Counted from the stretch's first letter, positions 10,750-22,981 are shown. The stretch: 64,000 nucleotides of DNA from Xylona heveae TC161 (GCF_001619985.1 NW_017264196.1:1798001-1862000), one strand, 5' to 3'. The notes: generated from the letters alone by a model not told the origin. Numbers and translations are program-made.

Positions 10750-11597
10750 TTACCGCATTCCTCTCAAGAAGTTATCCTCCTTGATCAGACTACGTCTCTT
10801 GGTACGCATAGCCTTGGTCAATTCGTCTCGGCTGAACTTCGCTTCAATGGCACCCTGGGCTGTTCCATCACCGGCAGGCAAATCGATACTCTGCTCCTGC
10901 AATGGCACCTTGGGAGCAAGAGACTCGGGGTTGAGAAGGGCCAGCTTGCGGAGACGTTTGGCCGCAAGTCGACGCTGCTTTCGAGATTTTGCTACCGACG
11001 TGTTAGTAGTTGCTTCAAGGAAACTCGAGGAATAGGGAAGATAATCGAAATGAGAAAAATTAGATAAGACCACATACAGTATAAATCTCCCACCTCAGCC
11101 TCCTTCTCATTAGCCGCTTCTTTTTCAGCCAAACACTTCCACAACCAAGCCGGGTACTCTGAATCCTCTTTGGCAATGGGATCCGGCTGGTTTTTGAGAA
11201 AAGCTAGACCCTTAAGAGGGGTGCCTGCGGGGACCGACGATACCGGGATAGCAGGTGCTGAAGACTTCGCAGGAGTTCCCTTGATACCCTGTGCGGCAGG
11301 CGATGGCGTCAATGGCGTGGAAAACGGTTGAGCAGCAGACGTGGATGTAGCAGAAGAAGGACCGGCTCCATCAGGACCCTGGCGGCCCTTAGCTTGGGTT
11401 GCGGCGGCGGGCGAGATGGCCTCGGCGGCATGAGTAAAGGATGTAGAAAAACCTCGTCGCAGTGAATTCAGGCGCGAGACATCGCTTTGAAGGGACAGAG
11501 ATGGAATCCTCGAGGATTCGGCGACAGAAATAGCAGTTCGGATAGAAGAAGGCCGCGAAATCGCCGCCGCAGCGCGAAGACAACGGTGGCAGATCAT
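10750..11597 (-). CDS. MRPL37: Mitochondrial large-subunit ribosomal protein mL54 (yeast Mrpl37 family)
   Basis: A component of the mitoribosomal large subunit. Exons are 11597-11078 and 10991-10750 (253 aa). The 86-nt intron (donor GTATGT, branch ACTAAC, acceptor GGTAG) joins ..EVGDLY/SKSRKQRRLAAKRLRK... The N-terminus is Arg/Ser/Ala-rich without acids (MICHRCLRAAAAISRP), as in a mitochondrial targeting peptide, followed by a low-complexity Ala/Pro/Ser linker. The conserved mL54 core comprises TPLKGLAFLKNQPDPIAKED, EYPAWLW, the basic SRKQRRLAAKRLRK, VPLQEQSIDLP and DELTKAMRTKRR. All these blocks match the family as I know it. Confidence 0.9.
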
Positions 11598-12357
11598 TTC
11601 GAGGAGCGGCGAAAAATACAGTCGGAAGTTAGATATTCATGCAACAAGGCCGCGATCAGCCTGATTAGGGGAATTGGGGTCCTCGAATGCCCTAAAGAGT
11701 ATGCTTTCCAATAATGCTTCTTGAATATTCCGGACCGGCTTTGGTGTTGTCTACCGATACGGAGTTTTGGTATTTATTCGCTTAGTCAGCGGTCGTTGAA
11801 AGGGAACTGCCACAGCATACGGAGTACGCCCTTGAAGAACCCAGGGTGATGCAGTTCCGGACCTCGGGACTCAGTGGAGGAGCTTTCGCTCACCCAGCTA
11901 TTTTTCCAGTGCATTGAAAGTTGGAGAATGGTATGTAGAAAAAAAAAATGAATGTATTGTATGGGTATTGTTAAGATAAACCCTGACAAAAATAGATATC
12001 CAAAGATTCCAGGAACACCCCCACAACGCCAGCAACACTATGATAGAGCAAGAGAGAAAGTCTCGAAAGAGCAACGCGCCACAGATATGCTGGACAGACC
12101 AAATAAATGCTGTGTCCATTGCTGACACCATGACCGTCCTTTTCGGTCCATTCCTCTACAATGAAACCTTAGATGACGTAAGACCCCAACTTACCAACCA
12201 TCATCATCATCCCAAACATTAATTCCCTCGTGAACTCGTCGACGTCGTAAAATGGACCAAAAATATAAATCAAACAAGAAGGAAGAAAGAAAAAAATGGG
12301 AAGTATCGACGGGATAAGTGTCCCTGACAATATGCATAATGTGAAATGTCGTTGCTT
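11598..12357. other. Intergenic region upstream of mL54
   Basis: Holds the promoter of mL54 and the 3' region of the next minus-strand gene. Two TACGGAGT-type motifs occur at about 11757-11764 and 11816-11825 (the second is CATACGGAGTACG), a motif I associate with intergenic DNA of Aspergillus/Penicillium. No gene is seen. Confidence 0.5.
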
Positions 12358-13503
12358 TTAGGCACGCACAGACGCCGAGGCCGCGCCCCAACGAAGCTTC
12401 CGAAGCCCACCTTTCATTGCCTCTTGTCCACAGCTTGATCCTTCACTGGTACCGAGGACGCCCATTTCAGCTTTGCCGGCTTCCTTGCCCATAGCATAAC
12501 CAGCCGAAAAACTAATGGCACTGACCAAGACGACAACACCAGCAGAGACAATCCAAGTCAACAGAGTCGGAGAAATGTTTTCATCGGGACTACGGCGGAC
12601 CTTCTTTGCTACACGCCGCTCCTTTCCGCTGCTGGATCGTCGCTTTCCCTTGTCGGCGGTGACGCTCGCGGCAGCGCTGGTGCTGCGCGACGAGGCGCCA
12701 GATGTCCGTCGGGCAGGCTTAGGGGACTCTTGAACCTGCTTGACACTGTCTTCTTCGCCCATAAGGTCCGATTCGGGAACCATCCTCAGGGTGGCGGGTT
12801 CAACCCGACCCGATGCGCCCACAGCGGTCGCACTGGGCTGATTATGTTTGGGTAAGCCGCGGGCAGCAGCGGCGCAAGAGAGTAAGGTGGAGAGGCTAGC
12901 ACGCAGCGCCGCATCGTTTTCAGCCTGATAGGAGGGAGATATGACGTTGAAAGGAGCGTGCTGTCGTCGACGCTGACCTGGATAGGAGTGTCTCTGGAGC
13001 GGACTTCGAGAAGCGGGACGCGGGGCAGGAAAGTATGATCCGGGGATCTCGTGCCGGGGGCGGTCAGATTGAGATTGTGGTGGGTGGGAGAAAGCGTTTG
13101 GTTGAGGTGTGAAGACCATTTCCTCCTCACGAACGCCAAGAGCGGTGCCCTCCTCATCAGCATCATCCCCATCGAAAGTAGTTTCATCCAAGAGAGGCTC
13201 TGCGAACGGCCTGTTAGATCCCTGATTACGCATTGTTTGAGGAGGCGCAAGCTCTTCGTTTGACGATGTCATGACAGGGTCGACGTCGCTTTCGCTCTCG
13301 TCATATTCCTCTTGGCTGCTTCCTGCGCTGGCCGGACGAGGAACCAAGGAAGCTTCAATCAAACTACCGGGAGGACCTCTGCGGCGTCGGCGGGATCCGG
13401 ACTCATGTTGCACGCGAAGACCAGTCGTCACGACTTCATCTGCAATCGAAGAGAGCGAGGAGGAGGACGGCTGAGAAGATATCTCAACCCAGGAGTCTGA
13501 CAT
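12358..13503 (-). CDS. Unrecognised protein with a C-terminal membrane anchor
   Basis: A single-exon gene of 381 aa starting MSDSWVEISSQPSSSS. Most of the protein is hydrophilic and predicted disordered (Ser, Pro, Arg, Glu-rich). A short more ordered block lies around residues 190-215 (NDAALRASLSTLLSCAAAAR). A basic stretch (GKERRVAKKVRRS) precedes one membrane segment at about 306-330 (LLTWIVSAGVVVLVSAISF) followed by SAGYAMGKEAGKAE and a short tail. This is a tail-anchor-like topology, with the bulk in the cytosol and the anchor in ER, nuclear envelope or mitochondrial outer membrane. I cannot assign a family. Uninterrupted coding with typical composition argues that it is real. Confidence 0.75.
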   Translation of the reverse strand: MSDSWVEISSQPSSSSLSSIADEVVTTGLRVQHESGSRRRRRGPPGSLIEASLVPRPASAGSSQEEYDESESDVDPVMTSSNEELAPPQTMRNQGSNRPFAEPLLDETTFDGDDADEEGTALGVREEEMVFTPQPNAFSHPPQSQSDRPRHEIPGSYFPAPRPASRSPLQRHSYPGQRRRQHAPFNVISPSYQAENDAALRASLSTLLSCAAAARGLPKHNQPSATAVGASGRVEPATLRMVPESDLMGEEDSVKQVQESPKPARRTSGASSRSTSAAASVTADKGKRRSSSGKERRVAKKVRRSPDENISPTLLTWIVSAGVVVLVSAISFSAGYAMGKEAGKAEMGVLGTSEGSSCGQEAMKGGLRKLRWGAASASVRA

Positions 13504-15641
13504 GGCGAATCATCAATATGGGAGTCTGGCAGCCAGCAATAGGGCCGAGGCTTGGGAATATAAAGACTTACCGTCTGATCGCTGCCTGCTAGACTCGGAT
13601 CTTAACTGGCTGACTGAGCGAGGCGAGTCCTGAGCAGGTCTCCGATGTCCATCCTGGGCTTGCCCAAGAAGTTCAAGGTGCGAAGGATGCATCTATTCAA
13701 GTGTTTCTCTTGATGCTTTCAAGTAAGCTGAATTATCGTAAAGAGAGCAAGTTCCTTAAGGATTGCTGAAGGGCCCTGTACGTCAAATGAAAAGTTGTGA
13801 AGCAGGAAAGTAACACAGCGTGAACAATGTGACACTTCCAAATGCCTAGCCAGGAAAAGAGGGTGGCTGAAGGGTCGGCCAGGTCTTTGTCTGAGGGTCG
13901 TGGAGAGGCGGCACTAGTGAGGGGAGGGGTCACAGTTGGACCCCTTTGATGCAGTCAATACACCACCTGCGGGAGGGGCAGAGTGTTGTCTGAACAAGCA
14001 GGGGAGGGGGTGATCTTGCTGAAGCGGAGATGAGGTCAGATGTCAGTCAGCCGAGTTCAGCGGAATCCCTGCCTCAGGAAGCAAATCAAGCTGCTTCCTG
14101 GAACGAGGTTTCAGCTTCAGTCGGATGATTTATGATACGAATGGATGAAGATGATAACAGAAACAATGATCAGATTCCCGACAGGAGATTCCTGGTTTTG
14201 TAACTGCTCCTAGTTGCCTCTGCGATAAAGAGAATAGAGGGCAGAGCAAGGGGAGTTGGGTCAGATAAGAGCGAACAGCCGAGGATCTGGGGACGATGAG
14301 GGGTCTCCGGTGAAAGGAGATACCCCGCTTACAGGTACCCACTACCCGTCTCACATATCGTGAGTCCGCCAAATTTGAGCGGTGAAGCCTTAAATGCTCG
14401 TGGTTGCTTGTACCCCATGTCAAGTCGCCAGATCACGACAGGGACGAAGAGCGCTTTGAATGATGACGAGGCGATGGGGAAGGGTAACTTAAGCTTTGTT
14501 AGCCAGGGTGCCTTTGATAGCTCTCGGAAACGCGACCGACTTCTCATTGCAGAACTAGGTAGGTAGGTAGGGTTGGTATGCCGGTCTGCTCTTTAAAATT
14601 AGGTGGATTTGCCAAACATGAAATAATATTGTACCTTTCGATTTCCATTGTCCTTTACCCACCTTCTGCACTGTCAATGTAGCTATGGTATGTTCTCTGA
14701 GTTCAAAAATAGCTTGTCACCTGTCATGCCGCTACTATATCGCCCTTTGGACGTCTACCACCCCAATGCCTGAGTCAACATACCACCACCTGATGCCCGC
14801 TTTCCCCCCAATGGGCCAGCTCCACAGTCAGCTGCGGGCAAACTGATCGACCCAAATACAGTGCAGGGCGTGTTCCATAATAATATCTCTATCCGTGAAC
14901 AGCATATCATTCGCTTGTGCACTTAGCTGTTGACATTTTTGTAAAGGGCGGCGCAATCAATGATTACGATGATCATGAACAGAATCATGTTTTTCTGTCC
15001 CTGGGCGAGTGTTCTTATCCGTTTACTATTCTTATAGCCATAATCCTGATCAGTATTTAAATTGATGGAGCTTGATGACAAAAACATCCTGGATACACCG
15101 TAAATACCTTTTGGCAGCTACATACTTAACTACACAACATGACCCATTAACGGTCGAAAAATCCTGCTTGACTCGGACACACGGGACCCATGCCGCAGTA
15201 TGTTTCAGGCTCTAGAAGATCCACAATCTGAAGAGGATGTAAATTAATTCGCTGCGTACCTTAAATACCTAGATATTGCATCAAGTACGCTTGGCCCGAT
15301 ATCGGGGAAGAGCAACCTCAGACCGAAATTCATCACGAGCCGATATCGGTCTTCACACAAAGAGCAAGAGCAAGTGGAAGACAAGTAAGCAATTTAATCT
15401 CATTCAGCGTTGTACCCGCATAATGCAGAAACCTCAGAAAGTAATTAAAACAAACCACAAACTTTTGGGCAAAAGGAAACAAAAAAAATTAAATGGCAAC
15501 AAGCCATGCAAAACCAGAGGTGACGATTAATCCCAGTGACGTAGTGTAGCCCAATGGTCCGTACACCTAGAACCTCTAGACCCAAAAGACCCTTACCTTA
15601 GTTCGACACAAAAAAATGAAAAATCAACGGGAAGAAGCAGT
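13504..15641. other. Intergenic region, 2.1 kb
   Basis: Holds the promoter of the membrane-anchored protein gene on the left and the 3' region of gar2 on the right. A short GTAG repeat (AGGTAGGTAGGTAGGG) lies near 14556-14570. No coding region, RNA gene or element is recognised. Confidence 0.5.
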
Positions 15642-17356
15642 TTAGAAAGTGACCTTCCGGCCCTGGAAGTCACCGAAACCGCCACGGTTTGTCGTACCGC
15701 CACGGCCTCCGCGAGGACCGCCGCGGCCACCACGTCCACCACGAGCACCACCACGGGGGCCACCACGACCGCCACCGCGGCCACCGCGGCCACCAGCATC
15801 ACCACCAGAGCGGGCCGAGGCGAAGTCGCAGCGGATGGGGCGACCGCAGATCTCAAAGCCACGCATGTTATTGAACGCCTCCTTGGCCTCCTCGACGGAA
15901 GAAAACTGGACGTAACCAAATCCCTTGAGGTTACCGGATTCACTGCCGACAGGATTAGCTAAGGCAATTGATTGAAAAGTATGAATGGGCTTCTTACGGA
16001 TCAGTAGGCAGACGGACAGCGGTGACAGTACCGTAGTAGCCGAACTGCTCGCCGATGATGTTCTCGTTTGCCTCGAAGGAGATGTTACCGACGAAGAGGG
16101 TGTCGCTTTCAGAGCTGACCTGGTCGCCAAACTGTTGGGCCCGCGAGCTTGCGCGGTTTCTAGCACCGTCATCGGAGCGGGGCGTGGAAAAGTCGACATT
16201 GGCCTCACGACCGTCAATCAGAGCACCCTTCTTGGCCTCGAGGGCGGCGGCAGCGTCCTCAGGCTTGGAGAACTCAACGTAGCCGAAACTGGATCGTGTT
16301 AGAAAACATCTTCAAAAGCTATTTGCAAGCACTTACCCCTTCGAGCGACCAGAATCTCTATCAGTGACAATACGAGAACCGACAACCTCGCCAAATTCCT
16401 CGAACTCCCGTCCAAGCCACTCGTCGTCAATATTCCAGCTCAAGTTGCCAACAAAGAGTGTAGTTGTGCCTTGAGCGGCGGCCTTAGGCTTCGACTCGGA
16501 GACCTCAGTCTTCGACTTCTTAGCAGCAGTGTCGTCCTCGGCTTCCGCCTTGCGCTTCTTGGGGCTGGACTCCGCCTCGCTCTCATCAGAAGACTCCTCG
16601 CTGCTGCTACCAGAGCCGGACTCAGAATCAGAGTCAGAAGACTCATCAGAAGAAGCCTACAAACGGGACCATTAACTTAAGAAAAGGATATTAGATCGAA
16701 GTTATGTCAAAATTTACCTTCTTCTCAGTCTTCTTCTCGGCAGCCTTGGCTGGCTTCTCTTCGGCGGAGCTCTCCTCAGAGTCGCTGTCGCTGTCGTCGC
16801 TGTCGCTCTCAGATTCAGACGAGGCTGCCTTCTTGGCGGCAGGCTTGGGGGCGGCCTTAGCCGGCTGCTTCTCTTCCTCGCTCTCGCTTTCGCTAGAGCT
16901 CTCACTGTCAGAAGAAGCATCCTTCATTTCGACATCCTTCTTCTCGGCCGCCTTCTTGGCGGGGGCAGGCTTCTCATGCTCGGAGTCGGAAGAATCCGAT
17001 TCAGAAGAGGATCCAGACTCGGATTCGGACTCGGATGAAGAATCCTTCTTAACAGACTTCTTTCCGTTCACCTTAGCCTTGGGCTTCTTAGTCTCGACCT
17101 CAGACTCGCTGCTGGAAGAGCTAGAGCTCTCCTCGCTCTCGCTTTCGCTGCTCGACTCAGGAGTGGGCTCCTTAACCTTCTTGTCCTTTTTACTCTTCTT
17201 GGACTCGGTCGAAGCGGCAGCCTTCTTGGCAGCCTCCTTACCCTTGGCCTTGGGAGCCTGAGAAGGCTTGGAGATACCACCAGACTTGACGGCAGAGAGA
17301 GACTTGTCGGCGCTCTTGACCTTCTTCTCGGTCTTCAATTCCTTGGATTTGGCCAT
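15642..17356 (-). CDS. gar2: Nucleolin-like protein (Nsr1/gar2): acidic-Ser repeats, two RRMs, RGG tail
   Basis: A nucleolar RNA-binding protein for pre-rRNA processing and 40S assembly. Four exons: 17356-16718, 16656-16337, 16288-15998, 15942-15642 (516 aa). The introns are 61, 48 and 55 nt, and all joins keep phase. Residues 1-215 carry Lys-rich blocks alternating with Ser/Asp/Glu runs (casein-kinase-type SSESESES), the hallmark of nucleolin/Nopp140. RRM1 (RNP2 LFVGNLSW, RNP1 KGFGYVEF) spans the second intron. RRM2 (LFVGNISF, KGFGYVQF) spans the third. The tail is about 45 residues of RGG/GRGG repeats ending FQGRKVTF, a substrate for arginine methylation. Two introns sit in equivalent places just before RNP1 or in the loop preceding it, reflecting the RRM duplication. 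Confidence 0.94.
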
Positions 17357-18487
17357 TATGAATTAAGTTTTTCGATCAAGATCTGAGTTCAGTTAGCAAC
17401 ACGGAAGCGACCAGAGGCAAATTTTGCAAGAAAGAAAAGTTCTTCCGATGACCAATCAATTTGGTCAATGGAGATGATCCCAGCCACGATAATGAATATC
17501 GCTCACAAACTTCGTAATGAAGTCGTAAGGATGTGAGAAGCAACACACAAAAGGTTATGTTGCTCAGTCTCACTACGTGCGGCAAGCCCTCAGAAGTTCA
17601 CAAGCCCACAGAAGTTAAATGCCCCCGGATGCCCACAGCCCACAAGAAGACCCACGATTCAAAAGCGAACAAGCCACTCTCAAATGGTACCTCAAAGTAG
17701 TATGCGAACGGTCAAAAGAGCCCACTGTAGCCACTGCCCACAGGTCCAAAACAATTCTGCAGCTGTTGCGAAAAACAACTGGTGAATGCCCACGGAGATA
17801 TTATTGTAGCTTGGCAAAGAGAGAACACTCTCTTGGAATAAGAATATCCGACTCACCCACAAAAGTCAATAGATTTCACGATGGTTCCTAGAAGAGAATA
17901 TCGCGATGGGGAAAGGAAAAAGTAGAAACGGCGGAAAAAGTTTCTTAAGGGACTGAGAGCTTTCTCACCGCGCACGGGTTTACTTCTTACACCATGCCTA
18001 ATATAGTCTAGTCTGGGGTGAAAATCACATCTCTTGTTCACCGAGGCGACACGGGTGGAGCAAGCGAAGAGTGCAGGACACAAACACTTCTAGTACTTGC
18101 GAGGTTGCTGGTAATTTCAATCTTTAAGCGAACGGGAAAGGATGAACCGAGACAAGGCTACACCCAAGATGGTATGGGCAGAGAACATAGGATCGAACGA
18201 AGATGTTTCTGTGAGCTTACCAAATCTGTCAAGTTTACGGCGATTACCGAATACATCCCTGAACACTTGTCAATGTCTACTTTGTTTGGGGGGGCTTTCG
18301 AGGGGAGCTCAAAGGAATACTAGAATCGACACCTTTTTCTTTGTGACCAACGCGGCCAATTTGTTCCCCTTGTCTGAATCATGTCAATATAAGCAGGGGA
18401 GATTGCCCACCAAAGGCTTGAGATTTTGCCAAACATCTCGTACTCCTATCTATGGCAATTTTGCCCCTCATTCACTAAAGCCTCGAT
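17357..18487. other. Divergent promoter region between gar2 and ALG6
   Basis: A 1.1-kb region with genes leaving in both directions. It contains near-direct repeats rich in CCCACAG/CCCACAAG around 17580-17660. Open frames at 17619-17891 and 18142-18789 overlap the regulatory DNA or run into the ALG6 first exon in another frame, and are rejected as genes. Confidence 0.55.
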
Positions 18488-20440
18488 ATGCCGCCGAAAA
18501 CTCCAGCTTCAACTCATCGACCGCGACGAAGAAACAAGATCTCCACTGGTCTACCTTCCACTCCAGGTCATGGAACCTCGATTTTCGATCCTTTAACACA
18601 ATCTCAGCGTCCTGCATTTCCTCTAGCGGCATTCCTTTGGCCCGCAAGAGGAACGACATCGCAATGGGTTCTGCTACCTGTCCTGCTCATGGTCGTAGGC
18701 CTCTTTCGATGGGCGATAGGTTTATGGGGCTATTCCGGTACGGAAAAAACATAAATTGTTTAGCGAAGGACGAAATTTTTTTTTTATAAATTGCTAATGT
18801 GTTCTTTGAACAGGATTCAATTCTCCTCCTATGCATGGCGACTTTGAAGCGCAAAGGCATTGGATGGAGATCACGAATCATCTGCCTGTTTCCAAATGGT
18901 ACTTTTATGACCTGCAATGGTGGGGCCTCGACTACCCACCGCTGACGGCATACCATAGCTGGCTGTTGGGAAAAATGTATGGACGAAGATTCTTCTACTC
19001 TTTCACAAATATATTTCTCTAATCATCCGCAGTGGTTCAAAAGTCAACCCCGCTTGGTTCGCCCTAGACACTTCGCGGCGCATGGATGACCCAATGCTAA
19101 AAATATATATGCGAGCGACGGTCATTATCTCAGAATATCTCATCTATATTCCAGCGATTATAGTATTCTTCCGCCACTTCCGCCGCAGAGAAGCCGTCGA
19201 TACGTGGGAGTCCTCAATTGCTCTGCTCGCCTTTCTCATGCAACCGGCAACGATTCTCACTGATCACGGGCATTTCCAATACAACACTGTCATGCTTGGT
19301 TTCTTTCTAGCGGCTTTGTCGAACATTTTGGCGGGAAGATTGTTGTGGAGTTGTATCTTCTTTGTTGCCGCGCTGGGCTTCAAACAAATGGCTCTCTACT
19401 ACGCACCGCCAATTTTCGCGTATCTTTTGGGGGTCAGCGTCATTCCAAGACTGCATCTGTCACGCTTTCTTGGTATTGCCATTATTACAATCCTCTCCTT
19501 TGTTCTTTTGTTGGCACCCTTTATCATAGGGGTGGCCTATGATGTGCACCGGCAGATTCCGATGGACGAGACCGAACCCCCTCTCCTTTCCATAATCCCT
19601 TTCCGTTTGGATCGACAGGCATTCTACTATCCATTCGTTCTCCAACTTGGGCAGATGGTCCACCGCGTTTTTCCATTTGCTAGGGGTATTTTCGAAGACA
19701 AGGTTGCGAATATCTGGTGCGCGCTTCACACATTCCACAAGCTGCACAAATACCCCCAGATCTGGCTGCAGCGTATATCTCTCCTTGCCACATTGGCGGC
19801 CATTGCGCCTTCTTGTTTGGTTATTTTTCTAAAACCTCGACGCGACTTATTACCTTTGACGCTGGCGAGCTCTGCGTGGGGCTTTTTCCTATGTTCTTTC
19901 CAGGTGCACGAGAAGAGTGTCTTGTTACCACTCTTGCCGATGACTCTTCTTCTGGGTTCTGACAGTGGCCTTGGACCGAGCAAGCGCTCTTGGATAGGCT
20001 TTGCAAATATACTTGGCGCATGGACTCTGTTCCCACTGCTCAAGAGAGACGAGCTGCGATTTCCCTACTTCATTTTCACTCTTCTCTGGGCATATCTACT
20101 TGACATTCCGCCTGCCTCTCTAGGCGTTTACACGTCCTACCATTCCCAGCCTGAGACCGCAGTCGGATTGCCAACCAAGTTCTTGCACATTTCCTTCTAC
20201 TGCACCATGGTAGTGTGGCATTTCTTTGAATTCTATGTGGCGCCGCCACAAAGGAAGCCTGATCTTTGGGTGGTAGCCAACGCAGGCATCGGCGCCGCCG
20301 GTTTTGGTATTTGCTATCTCTGGTGCACGTGGCACTTGCTCTTACAAAGCAAGCTTTTCTCGGATGCTTCGCCCCAACCAGCTGCGGTAACACCACTGAA
20401 GCAACGCTTGCGGTCAAATGGCAGAGCAAAGCAACTTTGA
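18488..20440 (+). CDS. ALG6: Dolichyl-P-Glc:Man9GlcNAc2-PP-dolichol alpha-1,3-glucosyltransferase
   Basis: An ER multi-spanning GT57 enzyme that adds the first glucose to the lipid-linked N-glycan precursor. Exons are 18488-18737, 18814-18976 and 19033-20440 (606 aa), with introns of 76 and 56 nt. The first join gives [20 protein letters not shown] and the second [20 protein letters not shown]. The family signature [15 protein letters not shown] followed by [14 protein letters not shown] is visible in the first lumenal loop. Further motifs are HGHFQYN and [16 protein letters not shown]. About a dozen hydrophobic segments follow. The N-terminal 55 residues are cytosolic and basic. The length is typical. 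An exon-2 donor and exon-3 acceptor elsewhere would break the signature, so the model is firm. Confidence 0.95.
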
Positions 20441-20739
20441 TGCCGTTGTTGTCACATACAGTCTAATAGAGCCGTGGGTACAACACCCCATTATTTCCAT
20501 TACCTTTGTTGGCGTTTCCATTGGTCAATTGAGAGAAGAGATGATTTTCTAAAGCTACAGAAACCTGTATAGTACAGCCTTTTCGTTTTATTAGAGTAGA
20601 AAGTATGAAACATGTTATTCTATGAACCAAATCCGTCAATGCTCTTGCGCCGATTCCATGCTGCCGGTATGTATAAACTTCCCCTCCCTATAGTATAGTA
20701 CGGGTATTGTACAGCGCTCGCTGCGCGTCAATCATTTGC
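20441..20739. other. Convergent 3' region between ALG6 and COX17
   Basis: 299 nt between facing stop codons. AT-rich, with probable polyadenylation sequences for both genes. Nothing else is seen. Confidence 0.5.
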
Positions 20740-21083
20740 TTAAGGGAGCTTGAACCCGTAGCCAGCCATGCAGCTCCTGTACTTGTCGACGAGGCTCTGG
20801 CAATCTTTTTCGGCGTTATCGCTCTTGGAGAAGAGCATGCACTCGTCTCGGGAAGCCTTTTCGTCCTTGCAGACACAGCAGGGCTATTGATAACTCATCA
20901 GCAAAAACAAAGATCGAAATCCGGTTCGTAGCGGGATAGGACGCACCTTGACCTTTGGAGCTTCCTCGGCGGTCAGCTTGACATCGTTGCCCAAGTTTAC
21001 TGCTGTGGCGCAATATCAGTAATGATCCAAAGTGCGAATAGGGTTCAATTGGACGGCTTACGAGCAGGCGCAGGAGCAGACAT
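20740..21083 (-). CDS. COX17: Cox17 copper chaperone for cytochrome c oxidase
   Basis: A mitochondrial intermembrane-space copper chaperone delivering Cu(I) to Sco1 and Cox11. Its three small exons hide it from simple ORF searches: 21083-21062, 21002-20947, 20883-20740 (73 aa), with introns of 59 and 63 nt. The product is MSAPAPAPVNLGNDV..., then KPCCVCKDEKASRDEC, and ends YRSCMAGYGFKLP. The copper-binding CCxC and the twin CX9C motifs (C-x9-C before and after, as in CQSLVDKYRSC) are all present. The first acceptor could be shifted by 3 nt, changing one or two residues next to residue 8. It is divergent from the RanGAP gene, with 489 nt between the start codons. Confidence 0.93.
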
Positions 21084-21572
21084 ATTCGCTTGAACAGACA
21101 ATTGTTTTCCGAAAAATCAAGAGAAAATATCAATCAATGAAATGACAAAAACAGCAGATGAAGGAGAAGCATTCGGATTGAAACTCGGAATCGCAAATGT
21201 CGCAATAACCCGTCTAGAAATTACTAATAATCTGATTTGTCGGTCTCGGGAATCGGGATTAGATACTCCGCGCGATAGAGACCAAGATGGTTGATTTGAT
21301 GTAGGTCTGAGGTCAAGTGCCCTCCATGCAACATCAATGGTATTTCTAGGGTACCGTATCCACACAAAAGCCGCCAGGGCCGCCCGAGCCCCACGATGCC
21401 CCACTAGACGCTAAGGGTTCAAGTTATTGGTCTCGATCTGCCTCGAGCAAAACAGTTTTGGTATTCCCCCCTCCAAACAAGCAAATCGCCAATCTCTCCC
21501 AAAGAAGCATTGACTTTGGTCTCTTTGCTATACGCTCACGTTCTACATTCTTCTCTGCGCGCATCATACACA
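21084..21572. promoter_or_regulatory. Divergent promoter shared by COX17 and RNA1
   Basis: 489 nt between two divergent ATGs, enough for two compact promoters. A pyrimidine-rich patch precedes the RNA1 start. No specific operator is recognised. Confidence 0.45.
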
Positions 21573-22981
21573 ATGACCGTTACTAAGGTCTTCTCCCTCG
21601 AGGGCAAGGGCCTCAAGCTTGACACTGCCGCCGATATTGAGCCCCACATTGTTCCTCTCCGCGACAATGACAGTGTCGAGGAAGTCCGCTTTGGCGGCAA
21701 CACGTTTGGAACGGAGGCAAGCAAAGCGCTAGCTGAGGTTCTCGCAACGAAAAAGTCTCTTCAGGTGTGTGCTCCTTCTCAGACGAGCTCCCATTTTGCC
21801 TCTTTCGCCGAAATCCATTGAACGTGTTTTTCAAAACTTTCGCGTCTCTTCTTTTCAGCCCATCGCATGACTAACACCTCTGCTATAAATCACAGATTGC
21901 AAACTTTGCTGATATCTTCACCTCCCGGTTGCTCTCTGAGATTCCTCCAGCGCTCGACGCTCTCCTACAAACGCTTCTTGCGCTTCCTCGCCTCCATACC
22001 GTCGACCTCTCTGACAATGCCTTTGGACTCAATACTCAAGCGCCTCTTGTCGCTTTCCTTTCCGCACATGTTCCCTTGCGGCATCTGATTCTCAACAACA
22101 ATGGTCTTGGCCCTCACGCTGGTGTCCTCGTCGCCGACGCTCTGACCGAACTCTCGAAGAAGAAGGAGGCCGCTCGGAAGGAGGGCAAGGAAGTTGCCGA
22201 GCTTGAGACTGTCATCTGCGGGCGTAACCGTCTCGAGAACGGCTCGATGAGCGCATGGGCCCAGGCTTACTCTGCTCACCGCGGCATAAAGCTTGTGAAG
22301 ATGGTCCAGAACGGTATCCGACAAGAGGGTATTTCGCACCTGCTGCGCGAAGGTCTCCGCCACGCTGCCGGCCTGCGCGTGCTTGATCTCCAGGACAACA
22401 CGTTCACTATCATGGGTGCCAAGGCGCTGGCCGAGGTTGTTGGCGGCTGGACCGCTCTGGAGGAGCTGGGTGTTGGCGACTCGCTTCTCGGTGCCCGGGG
22501 CGGTGTGGTGCTCGCTGAGGCTCTGGCAAAGGGAACCAACGACAAGCTCGAGACTCTGCGCCTGCAGTACAACGAGATTGACATCAAGGGTGTGACTGCA
22601 TTCAAAGACGCCGCGAAGGCTGCTCTGCCTGCCTTGAGACGTATCGAGCTTAACGGCAACAAGTTCAGCGAGGAGGATCAGACTGTCGACCAGCTCCGCG
22701 ACTTACTCATGGAGCGTCGCGAAGAGGCTGGTGTTGAGGAGGACGACGAAGACAAGTGGGGTATTGACGAACTGAGCGATCTGGAAGAGGAAAGCGAAGA
22801 AGAAGAGGAAGAAGAGTCTGAGGAGGAAGAGGAGGAAGAGGAAGAGGAAGAAGAAACCGACGCCAAGGCGGAGAAGACGCTCAAGGAAGCCGACGAGGCA
22901 GAAGCCGAAAACGTTGCAGAGCAAAAAGACAAGAAGGTTGATGATCTCGCCGACTTGCTCAACAAGGCCGAGTTGAAATAG
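21573..22981 (+). CDS. RNA1: Ran GTPase-activating protein (Rna1/RanGAP1)
   Basis: A cytosolic GAP that stimulates GTP hydrolysis by Ran and so drives nucleocytoplasmic transport. Exons are 21573-21764 and 21896-22981 (425 aa). The start is the ATG giving MTVTKVFSLEGKGLKL. The join gives KKSLQIANFADIFTSRLLSE, placing the catalytic Arg region (IFTSRLLSEIPPAL) straight after the intron. Leucine-rich repeats follow (HTVDLSDNAFG, HLILNNNGLGPHA, RVLDLQDNTFTIMGAKAL, ETLRLQYNEIDIKG, RIELNGNKFSEED). The C-terminus is strongly acidic, with an almost continuous Glu tract of about 35 residues, as in yeast Rna1, and then a Lys/Glu helix. The length fits the fungal family. Confidence 0.95.

Noticed and set aside
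16704-17261. Plus-strand Ser-rich frame of 185 codons.
   Set aside because: It is the antisense shadow of the gar2 acidic-Ser repeats, caused by their simple codon composition.
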